Shown here: piece by piece, positions 14,644 through 22,896 of the stretch | Numbering within the stretch: position 1 is the first letter of the stretch | Layout: each line of letters starts with the position of its first letter | NCBI GenBank assembly: GCA_021789855.1 | Contig: JAJYIW010000008.1 | Coordinates: forward strand, 1-32,799 | From: Chloroflexota bacterium | GTDB lineage: Bacteria > Chloroflexota > Anaerolineae > Anaerolineales > Anaerolineaceae | Direction of reading: 5' to 3' | Length of the DNA: 32,799 nt | Notes under the pieces: generated by a model | Databases searched by the model: none | What the model was told of the DNA's origin: nothing | What the model saw: only the letters and a program-made list of their open reading frames with translations | Program-made: the position numbers and the translations under genes

Positions 14644-14975
14644 GCGCTAATCGTTACGTTCCTGCCGCCCAAAACGTTGCTCAAACGATCCCGGGAATCC
14701 TTGCCGAGCAGGGGCTAAATCCACTCATCAGCCGCTTTGTTTTGACCGAAACCGAGCGGGGTAATGCCTGGTTGTTTGTGGTTATGGATGACAGTATCCT
14801 AGAATCCCTCGGCTCCTATGCCGCTCCCAGTATGCTGTCCAAAATTTCCACGATCTTACACGGACATCCGGTCATTTTCAGCAACTCCTTTGGCCTGCGG
14901 TATGCCGTGCTTCTCAGTCCATCGAAATATCCTCCAGAAGCGAGCCCGACTTTTCAATTCTCTGATCACGGCTGA
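14640..14975 (+). CDS. Unknown soluble protein, 111 residues
   Basis: The ATG overlaps the stop of the preceding lipoprotein gene (ATGA), so translation is coupled. The product has no signal or membrane segment; blocks such as AWLFVVMDDSILESLGSYA and FSNSFGLRYAVLL suggest an alpha/beta fold. It is probably a partner of the cytoplasmic tail encoded upstream. I recognise no family. Confidence 0.65.
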   Translation: MSANRYVPAAQNVAQTIPGILAEQGLNPLISRFVLTETERGNAWLFVVMDDSILESLGSYAAPSMLSKISTILHGHPVIFSNSFGLRYAVLLSPSKYPPEASPTFQFSDHG

Positions 14976-15048
14976 ATTTTTCATTGGCCAGCCTTCGCGC
15001 TTAGGGGCGCACGAAATATTTTTTCATTTTATACTAAAGGGTGATCAA

Positions 15049-16053
15049 ATGGATGTTAATTCTCTGGGTAAAAAGAAATACGCGATGCGGGCGATAAGAG
15101 CCAAGCTGATCTTTAACCCTGGTTCGGGGAAACCTGGCGAGTCGCCAATCCAATTGTTGGATGTGATCAGCGAGATGCAGCTCTGGAATATTGTCCCAGA
15201 GGCATTTCTGGTTGAGCCGGACTGTGATTTGCCAAAGGTTATCGAGGACGCCCTCGCACAGGGGATCCGGTTGTTCGTGGTATGCGGAGGTGACGGCACT
15301 ATCTCGACTTCAGCCAGAACCCTGGCCGGAACCCGCGCCACATTGGGGATTATTCCCATTGGCACCCAGAATAACACCGCTCTCAGCCTGGGCATCCCAT
15401 CGAATATCCCCTCCGCTATCGCCATCCTTCGCAACGGCCGGCGCATTAAAGTGGACGTTGGTATGGCCTCATGCGCAGATATAAATATGCCCTTCCTGGA
15501 AGTATGCTCGGTAGGGCTGGTTTCGACCCTTTTTCCGTCTGCCGATGATATTCAACACGGCAACCTGGCCCGGGTTGGCGATTTCTTGACCTCCCTGGTC
15601 AGTTCACCACCCGCCGAAATACATCTATTGCTGGATAGCAAGCAGGAGATCCACAATATGGGGCACATGGTGTTGGTTTCCAATATGCCTTATATCGGCC
15701 TCCATTATCATCTTGGCATGGCCACATCGCATACCGATGGCTTGCTGGATGTGCTGTTCTTCTCCGACCTGACCAAAATGGATCTGCTGGGGTATGTTCT
15801 CCAGGGAGTGGGAGAAGGCTTTCCAGAAGACCCCCGCATCCAGCACTTCCATGTGCGCAGGGTGGATATCGACACCCATCCTGCCATGCCGGTAATGGTA
15901 GATGGAACGCCATTAGGAGAAGGTCTTGTGCGGATCGAAGTGCGCCGGCACGCCCTGGCCGTGATGGTCAGCCAGCCGCCACCAGAGGTGCTGCCAGAGT
16001 CAAGCATGGATCCAGAACAGCAAATAGTAGATGCAACCCACGCCAGGAACTAA
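15049..16053 (+). CDS. Diacylglycerol/lipid kinase family protein (YegS/BmrU/LCB5 type)
   Basis: The 334-residue protein shows the lipid kinase signatures: KLIFNPGSGKPGE (19-31), FVVCGGDGTIS (76-86, containing catalytic GGDGT) and LGIIPIGTQNN (99-109). It ends with VMVDGTPLGEG, typical of the C-terminal beta-sandwich. It should phosphorylate diacylglycerol or a related lipid using ATP at the inner membrane face. The ATG at 15049 is preferred (SD AAAGGGTG); the frame stays open upstream but overlaps the previous gene and lacks family sequence. The next gene is a PAP2 phosphatase overlapping by 23 bp, so a lipid phosphate could be made and removed by adjacent enzymes. Confidence 0.9.
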   Translation: MDVNSLGKKKYAMRAIRAKLIFNPGSGKPGESPIQLLDVISEMQLWNIVPEAFLVEPDCDLPKVIEDALAQGIRLFVVCGGDGTISTSARTLAGTRATLGIIPIGTQNNTALSLGIPSNIPSAIAILRNGRRIKVDVGMASCADINMPFLEVCSVGLVSTLFPSADDIQHGNLARVGDFLTSLVSSPPAEIHLLLDSKQEIHNMGHMVLVSNMPYIGLHYHLGMATSHTDGLLDVLFFSDLTKMDLLGYVLQGVGEGFPEDPRIQHFHVRRVDIDTHPAMPVMVDGTPLGEGLVRIEVRRHALAVMVSQPPPEVLPESSMDPEQQIVDATHARN

Positions 16054-16795
16054 AAGCCCCCGGGTCTGGGGGCGTTTTACCCTTTGGGTGAGCCATCGCC
16101 AACCGGTTGTCCGGCTGGTCAGCCTGACGGTCAGTCTCGCTATATTTCTTGTGGTTCTACCAGCGTCCATGCGGGTTGCTTTTTGGAAAGGTTTGCTATC
16201 CCATAAGATCATTACAAGTATGCTTCTCGTTTTCAGCCTGCTGGCGATCTCTCTGGTATGGTCGACCGGCCAGCATGTAGATGCCTGGGCTTTCCTGGTC
16301 TTTAATGTGAGGGGCTCACGCCCACTTTGGTTGGACCGGCTAATGTTAGGTTTCACCCAGATCGGCAATGGAATCTTCACGGCTGCAATTGCCCTGGTTT
16401 TGTTCCTTGTAAGCGATCGCCTTCTGGCATACGAACTCATGCTGGGCACCCTGAGCTTATGGCTGGTGGTCGAGGCGGTGAAATATCTGGTCCACCGGTC
16501 TCGACCTTTCATCCGGCTTACCCAGGCGCGCATCGTTGGGCACCGGGTGGTCGGTCGTTCGTTCCCCAGCGGGCATACCAGTCAGGTCTTTTTTATGGCA
16601 ACGCTGATCGCAGAACACTTTCACTCTGGCGTGTGGGTAATGTTGTTGCTGTATACCATTGCGTTGTTGGTGGGTATCACGCGCATGTACATCGGGGCGC
16701 ATTACCCCCGAGATGTGCTGGCGGGAGCCATCCTGGGCACCGCCTGGGGGCTGGTGGGGGTGATTATCGACGGGTATGTTTCGAGCCAATTCTAA
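16031..16795 (+). CDS. PAP2-type membrane phosphatase
   Basis: All three PAP2 motifs are intact in this 254-residue, multi-helix protein. C1 is KYLVHRSRP (Lys151 to Pro159, KX6RP), C2 is SFPSGHTSQ (His182), and C3 is TRMYIGAHYPRD (Arg218, His224, Asp228). Such enzymes dephosphorylate phosphatidic acid, undecaprenyl pyrophosphate or similar lipids at the outer membrane face. The ATG lies inside the end of the lipid kinase gene (23-bp overlap) with no clear SD, implying coupled translation. An N-terminal segment of about 25 residues precedes the first helix. Confidence 0.92.
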   Translation: MQPTPGTKSPRVWGRFTLWVSHRQPVVRLVSLTVSLAIFLVVLPASMRVAFWKGLLSHKIITSMLLVFSLLAISLVWSTGQHVDAWAFLVFNVRGSRPLWLDRLMLGFTQIGNGIFTAAIALVLFLVSDRLLAYELMLGTLSLWLVVEAVKYLVHRSRPFIRLTQARIVGHRVVGRSFPSGHTSQVFFMATLIAEHFHSGVWVMLLLYTIALLVGITRMYIGAHYPRDVLAGAILGTAWGLVGVIIDGYVSSQF

Positions 16796-16806
16796 AATAT
16801 GTAGAT

Positions 16807-16854
16807 ATTTTAGAGGTTGTATCAGGGACATAGATCGCTCTGTTCGTATATCAT
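16807..16854 (+). promoter_or_regulatory. Repeated promoter element, copy E (eRF1-like/FtsH operon)
   Basis: TTTTAGAGGTTGTATCA is followed by GGGACA (16825-16830), an 18-nt spacer and the -10 TATCAT (16849-16854). It shares 17 identical bases with copy C. The predicted start near 16861 leaves an unusually long leader of about 210 nt before the next gene. Confidence 0.75.
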
Positions 16855-16861
16855 GATAGGG

Positions 16862-17073
16862 TATTCTCATCTAGAGAACACGGGTATTTATCCTGTAGAC
16901 AAATGATGGCAAATGAGGTTGTTATTGTACCCGACAAACATACCCTTAGCGGTGCACATGAGTTATATCGTATAGGAGCGCATGGTAATAAACATCCACC
17001 CCTTGAGGAATTTAATAACAACCATAACCCGATTTCAAGATGCAAAATTGCATCAAACGCAAAGGATAAAGTC
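16862..17073 (+). other. Long leader of the eRF1-like gene with a possible upstream peptide
   Basis: This leader holds two open possibilities. A frame from ATG 16903 is continuous with the eRF1-like gene and would add 57 residues, but it lacks an SD and a family match. A second frame (16982-17077, 31 codons, starting MVINIHPLRNL) has AGGAG 3 nt before its ATG and ends in a TGA overlapping the ATG of the eRF1-like gene. It could act as a coupling or regulatory leader peptide. Neither is proven. Confidence 0.35.
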
Positions 17074-17484
17074 ATGAAAAGCGAAGTAGGTTTGTGGATT
17101 GACCATCGCAAGGCCGTGATAGTCACTATAGTAAATGAGGTTGAGGTAACCCGGGAAGTAAGATCGAATCTGGAGAAACATATCCCCTTTTCCAGCGGCT
17201 CTCGTTCAAAAGCTCCCCATAAATCCCAAGGGCCAACCGCAGAGGATACGCGGGATAGGCTGTATGGTAACCATCTTGGCGGGTATTATGAGGGGATTAT
17301 CTCCCTCATCCGCGGCGCCGACTCAATTTGGATATTTGGCCCTGGCGAGGCCAAGGTCGAACTCGAAACACGCCTTAAGCACGAAGACCTTGGTGGGCGA
17401 ATTGTGGGGATTGACACCGTCGATAAGATGACGGACATGCAAATCGCGGCAAAAGTCCGAGGTCGTTTCTCAACTTTTTTATGA
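17074..17484 (+). CDS. Small eRF1/BaeRF-like domain protein
   Basis: The 136-residue protein begins MKSEVGLWIDHRKAVIV. It contains ENTRY-like features of a stand-alone eRF1 C-terminal (translational machinery component-like) domain: the block YYEGIISLIRGADSIWIFGP, then GEAKVELETRL and GRIVGIDTVDKMTDMQIAAK. I know these as short hypothetical proteins related to the bacterial eRF1-like (BaeRF) group; a role on stalled or stressed ribosomes is a family-based guess. ATG 17074 has SD AAAGGA and starts at the conserved GLWIDHRKA. An unknown gene and ftsH follow closely, so quality control of translation and membrane proteins may be linked. Confidence 0.75.
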   Translation: MKSEVGLWIDHRKAVIVTIVNEVEVTREVRSNLEKHIPFSSGSRSKAPHKSQGPTAEDTRDRLYGNHLGGYYEGIISLIRGADSIWIFGPGEAKVELETRLKHEDLGGRIVGIDTVDKMTDMQIAAKVRGRFSTFL

Positions 17485-17553
17485 AATGTTAGAAGAGGAT
17501 GATGGTAAGGTCGTAGAACAAACGGCTCAAGGAAGGTTGAATGATATAAACCG

Positions 17554-17913
17554 GTGCAGGAATTTACTGAGGAGATCATTTTTCGCGATGGCCCGTCTGG
17601 ATTGTTCAGGCAAGAGGTAATCAACCGGACCAACCGGCGCGTCATGGCTATGATCATCCAGGAGCAATTTCCCGACCAGCCGCTCAAGTTTGGATCTTTA
17701 CCAACTGGCGAAACCCAAACCCCCGACCAGATCGCAATCATACCCATCAGCGTGATGCGATATTTGACGGATCAATCAGGTTTTCTTCTCGTGGATAGCA
17801 CAGAGACAAGCAAGTACGAGGCCTTTTATCCGGCGAATTTTGTCGCTCCTGATCCTGATTGGGTCCCGCCCTATCCCTATTGTTCCGAAAATGTCAGGTT
17901 TTGTGCGAAATGA
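17554..17913 (+). CDS. Unknown protein, probably the main part of a frameshifted gene
   Basis: The open frame from GTG 17554 encodes 119 residues (QEFTEEIIFRDGPSGLF, then RRVMAMIIQEQFPDQP, then a Pro-rich end PDWVPPYPYC). There is no SD for the GTG. A second frame from ATG 17486, 2 nt after the preceding stop, reads MLEEDDGKVVEQTAQGRLND. One extra A in the run at 17548-17550 would join it smoothly into this frame, giving about 142 residues. The frameshift could be a sequencing error, programmed, or a true lesion. The gene end overlaps the ftsH start by 4 bp (ATGA), which supports it being translated. No family is recognised. Confidence 0.6.
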   Translation: MQEFTEEIIFRDGPSGLFRQEVINRTNRRVMAMIIQEQFPDQPLKFGSLPTGETQTPDQIAIIPISVMRYLTDQSGFLLVDSTETSKYEAFYPANFVAPDPDWVPPYPYCSENVRFCAK

Positions 17914-19775
17914 TTAAGACTACTGGAAATGAAAAAGAAGGCCAACCTGCGAAGCGAAGGTTTAATTTATCCATCACATCTCTGATTACCATCGCTTTGC
18001 TTGTATACGTGACCTATCGATTGATCACTGGTTTCGGTCCCGCACCGAAAACTATCCCATATAGTGAGTTCAAAAATGACTTAAATGCCGGGCAGATCAG
18101 CAGTGTCGTGATCAGCGATACGAGCATCAACGGATCGATGAGAGATGGCACAGCCTTTACGACCGTCCCTGTGCTTGATCCTGGCCTGACGAAGACATTG
18201 GAAGCTCAAAAGGTGCAAATTACCGGGCAACTGCCCAGCAATGGTGGAATTCTGGGTTTTCTATTGACCTGGATCTTGCCGTTGGCCTTGATGGTCGGGT
18301 TGTGGTATTTTTTCTTTGGGCGCAACCGGGGCGGCGGCAACCCGATGGGTAATATCTTTTCCTTTGGTAAAAGCAAAGCGCGGATCATCACCGGAGAACA
18401 AACTGGAGTCACCTTTAAGGATGTTGGCGGCGCCGGCGAGGCCATCACCGACCTCAAAGAAGTCACCGAGTTCTTGAAGAACCCGCTTCATTTTCAGCGA
18501 CTGGGCGGAAAAATGCCCAAAGGTGTTCTGTTGGTTGGCCCACCCGGTACCGGAAAGACGCTGCTGGCCAGAGCCGCCGCCGGCGAGGCGGGCGTGCAGT
18601 TTTTTAACTTGAGCGGCGCCGAGTTTGTTGAGATGTTTGTCGGTGTAGGCGCCTCGCGGGTGCGGGACCTATTCAACCAGGCCAAGAAAAGCGCCCCATC
18701 AATTATATTTATCGACGAGATCGACGCCATTGGGGGCCGCCGGGCTGGAGTCGGCGCCATGGGCGCGCACGAGGAGCGCGAGCAGACCCTCAACCAGCTT
18801 CTGGCCGAGATGGATGGTTTTGAAACTTCCCGCGGGGTGATCGTGATGGCCGCTACCAACCGGCCCGAAATCCTCGATCCAGCGCTGCTCAGACCAGGAC
18901 GGTTTGACCGCCAGATTATGGTCGACCTGCCTGACCGGCAGGGGCGCCTCGAAATTATCGAGATTCATGCCCGGCAGGTGATCCGCGCCGAAAATGTTAA
19001 CCTGGAGGCAATTGCCCAGATCACCCCCGGGTTTTCGGGGGCGGACCTGGCCACCCTGGTTAATGAAGCAGCGTTGCTGGCTTCCCGGAATGGAAAAGAC
19101 GTCGTGGAAATGAGTGATTTTGACGCGGCATTCGAACGGGTGGTGGCTGGCTCGGAGCACAGGACCCGTTCGATCACCACGGATGAAAAACGCGTGATCG
19201 CCGTGCACGAAGCAGGGCACGCGCTGATTGCCAGCTTGATGCCCAACGCGGATAAGGTGCGCAAAGTGACGATTGTCCCCCGGGGACGAGCGATGGGATA
19301 CACCATGCAGCTTCCCACCAATGACCGCTACGTGCTGGGTGAAAGGGAGCTGGCAGCCCGTTTGACCGTCCTGGTGGGCGGACGGGTAGCAGAAGACCTG
19401 GAATTTGGCGAGGTTTCTACCGGCGCGGTGGATGACCTGGCGCACGCCACCGACCTGGCCCGAAAAATGGTCACAGAATTTGGCATGAGCCCGATCCTGG
19501 GGCCCGTCCGCCTGGCGTCGGATATGCAGGCGAACTATCTCAGCCAACAACTCGGCCTGGACGCGCGGGTCAGCCAGGAGACAGCCACCCTGGTGGATAC
19601 GGAGACCCGCCGGATCATCGAAGAAGCCGTGGATGAAGCCAGGGGTCACCTCGAAAACCATCGAGCGGTGTTGGACCAACTGGCGGATATGTTATGCGAG
19701 CACGAAACGGTGGACGGCGCCCAGATAGACGCTCTTCTCGAGAAAATTGAATTTCAAGAACCGATCGCCGTTTAA
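17910..19775 (+). CDS. ftsH: ATP-dependent zinc metalloprotease FtsH
   Basis: The 621-residue membrane-anchored AAA+ protease has two N-terminal helices (about 20-40 and 113-136), the Walker A GPPGTGKT (210-217), Walker B IIFIDEID (265-272), second region of homology [20 protein letters not shown], zinc-binding HEAGH (433-437) and the third ligand region [12 protein letters not shown] (Asp509). It degrades membrane and short-lived cytosolic proteins as a hexamer. The ATG at 17910 overlaps the previous stop, and translation starts just before the first helix; the in-frame start at 17859 lies inside the preceding gene. It is preceded by the repeated promoter element about 1 kb upstream, placing it in the stress set. 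It could be one of several ftsH genes. Confidence 0.97.
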   Translation: MIKTTGNEKEGQPAKRRFNLSITSLITIALLVYVTYRLITGFGPAPKTIPYSEFKNDLNAGQISSVVISDTSINGSMRDGTAFTTVPVLDPGLTKTLEAQKVQITGQLPSNGGILGFLLTWILPLALMVGLWYFFFGRNRGGGNPMGNIFSFGKSKARIITGEQTGVTFKDVGGAGEAITDLKEVTEFLKNPLHFQRLGGKMPKGVLLVGPPGTGKTLLARAAAGEAGVQFFNLSGAEFVEMFVGVGASRVRDLFNQAKKSAPSIIFIDEIDAIGGRRAGVGAMGAHEEREQTLNQLLAEMDGFETSRGVIVMAATNRPEILDPALLRPGRFDRQIMVDLPDRQGRLEIIEIHARQVIRAENVNLEAIAQITPGFSGADLATLVNEAALLASRNGKDVVEMSDFDAAFERVVAGSEHRTRSITTDEKRVIAVHEAGHALIASLMPNADKVRKVTIVPRGRAMGYTMQLPTNDRYVLGERELAARLTVLVGGRVAEDLEFGEVSTGAVDDLAHATDLARKMVTEFGMSPILGPVRLASDMQANYLSQQLGLDARVSQETATLVDTETRRIIEEAVDEARGHLENHRAVLDQLADMLCEHETVDGAQIDALLEKIEFQEPIAV

Positions 19776-19911
19776 ATTGGACATGTTCTGGTTGACATAA
19801 AATCCCCCATATAGTTGGCAGTGAAGGGGCGACCACGCTCTGCTGTTGTAAAAAACCGGAGGGAAGACGAAGGATAGGGGAAACTAAGCCTTTACTTTCA
19901 TAAAATCATCC

Positions 19912-19940
19912 TTGAAGATGACATAAAATCGGAATACAAT
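19912..19940 (+). promoter_or_regulatory. Candidate promoter in the long leader of the BNR protein
   Basis: TTGAAG (19912-19917), a 17-nt spacer and TACAAT (19935-19940) make a fair sigma-70 promoter in the 327-bp gap 19776-20102. A TATAAT (19954-19959) is nearby but lacks a -35. The phrase TGACATAAAATC occurs twice in this gap (from 19793 and 19920), possibly as paired regulator sites. A short stem CCCC/GGGG lies at about 19988-20002. Confidence 0.35.
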
Positions 19941-20102
19941 AGGATATATTGGGTATAATTATTACTCAATAGACTATTTCAGAGAAACCCCCGCGGAAGG
20001 GGAAAGAAAAAAGGAGGGAAAATTCGGACCCTGAAAATAGAGAGATTGAGTTGTCGGCAAAGATAAATTCAGCTTATCATCTGACCACAAAGGAAAATCC
20101 AA

Positions 20103-21923
20103 ATGAAACGATTCAGCCTATTTAGTTTTCTTGCGATTCTGGCTTTGCTCTTCACCACCTTTGGAACTCAGGCTTCGGTAACCTTCGCTGCATCCAGTCC
20201 CACATACAATATCAACACCCTGGCCGGCAAGGTGGCTTCGGTTAACGGTACAGCGGGATTGCAAATCCGCTTCTCGGCGTTCGTCGAGCAAGAGGCGCAA
20301 GACCTCTCTGCGACTCCCAACACAACCCCCATCACGCCAGCTTACGTGCTGTCCAGCCCGCTGGACGGAAATTCGGTTCTCGCCCCCGACGTGACGGTCA
20401 ACCAGGATACCGCCGGCGCACCGCAAAACGAAACCGCCATGATGGTGGATCCGAATAACCCCAACCGTGTCGTCGCGGCGGCCAATGACTACGTGTCGCG
20501 CACCTGGGACTGCACCATTGACGGCGTCCCTTGCAGCGCGCTAGGCGATGGCTACTCGGGCACTTACTACTCGAACGATGGCGGCGCCACGTGGTGCTGC
20601 ACCAGCACCGATCCCAGCCACCTGGGCACGCTCATACCCGGGGTCAATCGCCTCGCGGGCGGCCAATATGATGCCGGCGGCGACCCGGCTCTTGCCTTTG
20701 ATAGCCAGGGGAACGTATTCTACGCTGGGCTGGGCTTTGACCGCACGGCTCCTCCGAATACGGTGGCAGTCAACCGGGGCACCTTTGATGGCAGTGGGGC
20801 ATTGAGCTGGAGCCAGCCAACCTTCATTAATCCGACCACCTCGCCGTCAGTTTTTAATGATAAAGAATGGATTGGCGCGGACTGGCATGCCGCGAGCCCC
20901 TTTAAAGACCGCGTCTATGTGAGCTGGACTCGCTTTATTTTCAATCCAGTCACCGGCGCATACGTCCAATCCCCCATTTTCTTCGCCTTCTCCAGCGACC
21001 ACGGCGCGACCTTCAGCGCCCCGCAGGCCATCAGCGGTAACGTATTATATGACCAGGGCTCGCGCCCGGTGGTGGGTTATGATGGCAGTGTGTACGTGTT
21101 CTTTGAAGGAGCGACACGTCACTCTACCCTGGACAGCACCTACGTGGTTAAATCGACCGATGGCGGCATGACGTTTGGTAAGCCGGTCGCGGTGGCCACC
21201 TTACAAGATGTCGTCCCACCCGCCAACGCCGTCTTCCGCGTCAACAGCTTCCCCGCGGCTGATACTTCCCCCAACGGTGATGTGTACGTGGCCTGGTCGT
21301 CTCAGGTGAAAGATTCCGATGGCAGCCTGTGCCCCACGATGACCAACAACGGCTGCCACCTGGCGACCTTCTACAGCAAGTCGACGAATGGCGGGAGCAC
21401 CTGGAGCGCCCCCGCGTTGATTTTCCAGGGGCTTGATGCGATGACTCGCACCGCGGTGGGTTATACCGCCGGAGGCCTGGCCGCTCCTGCTGCGCGCCGG
21501 GTGGATACCTTCTGGCCGGCCGTGGCCATTTCGCCCTCTGGGCGAGTCTACATGTCAGCCTATGCGGCCGATGTGGTCTCTCCCTGGCAGACCTGCGCCA
21601 GCGCGCCCCCACTGCCCGTGGGCCGCATCGCCTGTAACAGCCTGGGCAGTTACATCAACAATGCCCGGCTGGATTACTTCGTAACTGACCTTACCACTAC
21701 CAAGACAAACGTGGTCACAGCCAATCCGATCAACACCCGCAACGGGTTTGGCGGAGGCTTTATTGGTGATTACACCGCCCTATCCGTGGGCTCCGACAAT
21801 GTGTTCCACGCCTTTTGGACCGACACCAACAACAAGCAAAATGTGGTCTGGTTCTATGGCTCTGAGTTCGTGCCCACCCTCATCAACCAGCAAGATGTGG
21901 TCACTGCCTCAGGCAACTTCTAA
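20103..21923 (+). CDS. Secreted BNR/sialidase-fold repeat protein
   Basis: The 606-residue protein starts with a signal peptide (MKRFSLFSFLAILALLFTTF, then GTQASVTFAA). It carries several Asp-box-like BNR repeats, S-x-D-x-G-x-T-[WF], at YYSNDGGATW, FSSDHGATF, KSTDGGMTF and KSTNGGSTW, typical of a beta-propeller related to sialidases. No catalytic sialidase arginine triad or Tyr/Glu pair is obvious, so it may be a non-enzymatic, carbohydrate- or protein-binding protein. It has paired Cys that could form disulfides outside the cell. It is followed by a strong hairpin and a TetR gene; no operon partner is evident. Confidence 0.82.
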   Translation: MKRFSLFSFLAILALLFTTFGTQASVTFAASSPTYNINTLAGKVASVNGTAGLQIRFSAFVEQEAQDLSATPNTTPITPAYVLSSPLDGNSVLAPDVTVNQDTAGAPQNETAMMVDPNNPNRVVAAANDYVSRTWDCTIDGVPCSALGDGYSGTYYSNDGGATWCCTSTDPSHLGTLIPGVNRLAGGQYDAGGDPALAFDSQGNVFYAGLGFDRTAPPNTVAVNRGTFDGSGALSWSQPTFINPTTSPSVFNDKEWIGADWHAASPFKDRVYVSWTRFIFNPVTGAYVQSPIFFAFSSDHGATFSAPQAISGNVLYDQGSRPVVGYDGSVYVFFEGATRHSTLDSTYVVKSTDGGMTFGKPVAVATLQDVVPPANAVFRVNSFPAADTSPNGDVYVAWSSQVKDSDGSLCPTMTNNGCHLATFYSKSTNGGSTWSAPALIFQGLDAMTRTAVGYTAGGLAAPAARRVDTFWPAVAISPSGRVYMSAYAADVVSPWQTCASAPPLPVGRIACNSLGSYINNARLDYFVTDLTTTKTNVVTANPINTRNGFGGGFIGDYTALSVGSDNVFHAFWTDTNNKQNVVWFYGSEFVPTLINQQDVVTASGNF

Positions 21924-21961
21924 CCGGCGTCGTTAAAGTTCTGAAGACAGCATAGTTTGCC

Positions 21962-21995
21962 AGTGAGGCGAACAGGCGGCCCTGTTCGCCTCACT
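21962..21995 (+). terminator. Long GC-rich hairpin after the BNR gene
   Basis: AGTGAGGCGAACAGG (21962-21976) pairs perfectly with its complement (21981-21995) around the loop CGGC, a 15-bp stem 38 bp after the stop codon. It lacks a T-tract, so it may be a terminator or an mRNA-stabilising hairpin. Confidence 0.65.
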
Positions 21996-22093
21996 CGATT
22001 AAGGTCCGGAGAGATGTAGCCAGGAAGGGGTTTGAGACGGATCAATCATCGGGCTGAAAAGCGGCGAAATAGGCAATCGCTTCCATGGGGGGA

Positions 22094-22122
22094 TTGACAG
22101 GCGGGCAATCGTGGTATATACT
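22094..22122 (+). promoter_or_regulatory. Sigma-70 promoter of the TetR/ABC export operon
   Basis: TTGACA (22094-22099), exactly 17 nt, then TATACT (22117-22122) make a near-consensus promoter. Transcription should start around 22129, at the edge of the operator just downstream. Confidence 0.92.
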
Positions 22123-22129
22123 TGCAATA

Positions 22130-22150
22130 ATAAACCGACGGTCGGTTTAT
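22130..22150 (+). promoter_or_regulatory. TetR-family operator palindrome
   Basis: ATAAACCGAC-G-GTCGGTTTAT is a perfect 10+1+10 palindrome overlapping the expected transcription start of the operon. This position and symmetry are typical of TetR-family operators, so the repressor encoded next most likely represses its own operon. Confidence 0.9.
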
Positions 22151-22168
22151 ACCTTGAAGAAGATAACG

Positions 22169-22894
22169 ATGGCCCGTTTAAAGAAAGAAGAAGAATACAC
22201 CAACCGGCGCAACGAAATCCTGGACGCAGCCCAATATCTGATCCAGACCAAAGGATACGAGCAAACCTCCATCCAGGACATCCTGGACCGCTTACAAATA
22301 TCCAAAGGCGCGTTCTACCATTATTTTGGATCCAAAGCGGCCTTGCTAGAAGCCGTCACCGCGCGGATGGTAGACGAAGCGGATCAGGTGATGCACCCCA
22401 TCGTCCACGATCCAACCTTGCCGGCCCTGGAAAAATTCAACCGCCTGAACGACGTCATGGGCCAGTGGAAAACCGCGCGCCGGCCTATGCTCATGAGCCT
22501 TCTCCGCGTCTGGTATGCGGATGACAACGCCCTCATGCGCCAGAAAACCGTGGGAGCTCTGATCAGGCGCGTGGAGCCTTTGTATGTGGAAATCGTGCGC
22601 CAGGGTAACCGGGAAGGTGTGTTTAAAACCACTTACCCGGATCGGGTTGGGGCGGTGATCATTGCACTTATCCAGAGCTTTGGCGATGACATCACCCCGC
22701 GATTGCTGGCGGTCGACAGGCAAAAGGATGACCTGGAAAATCTGATCCACATTGCGTTAGCTTACAACGAGGCGCTGGAACGCGTGCTGGGCGCCCCACC
22801 TGGTTCAATCCGGCTAGCGGATAAAGACATCTTCGCCGCCTGGCTAGCCCCCGACGAAGAGAGCTATGAATCGATACCACGGAAGGAGAATTAG
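22169..22894 (+). CDS. TetR-family transcriptional repressor
   Basis: The 241-residue protein has an N-terminal TetR HTH: RRNEILDAAQYLIQTKGYEQ, then TSIQDILDRLQISKGAFYHY, then FGSKAALLEAV (residues 13-63). A helical ligand-binding domain of about 170 residues follows. It begins at ATG 22169; the longer frame from 22085 would run through the promoter and operator. It is the first gene of an operon with two permeases, an ATPase and a membrane fusion lipoprotein (3 bp to the next gene). An effector, probably something the transporter exports, should release it from the palindrome. Confidence 0.96.
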   Translation: MARLKKEEEYTNRRNEILDAAQYLIQTKGYEQTSIQDILDRLQISKGAFYHYFGSKAALLEAVTARMVDEADQVMHPIVHDPTLPALEKFNRLNDVMGQWKTARRPMLMSLLRVWYADDNALMRQKTVGALIRRVEPLYVEIVRQGNREGVFKTTYPDRVGAVIIALIQSFGDDITPRLLAVDRQKDDLENLIHIALAYNEALERVLGAPPGSIRLADKDIFAAWLAPDEESYESIPRKEN

Positions 22895-22896
22895 AA

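Noticed and set aside
18699-19679. A 326-codon open frame on the minus strand inside ftsH
   Set aside because: It is the antisense shadow of a highly conserved GC-rich gene; it has no family sequence and no SD.
19792-19815. TTGACA followed by TATAGT as a promoter after ftsH
   Set aside because: The spacing is only 12 nt, too short for sigma-70.
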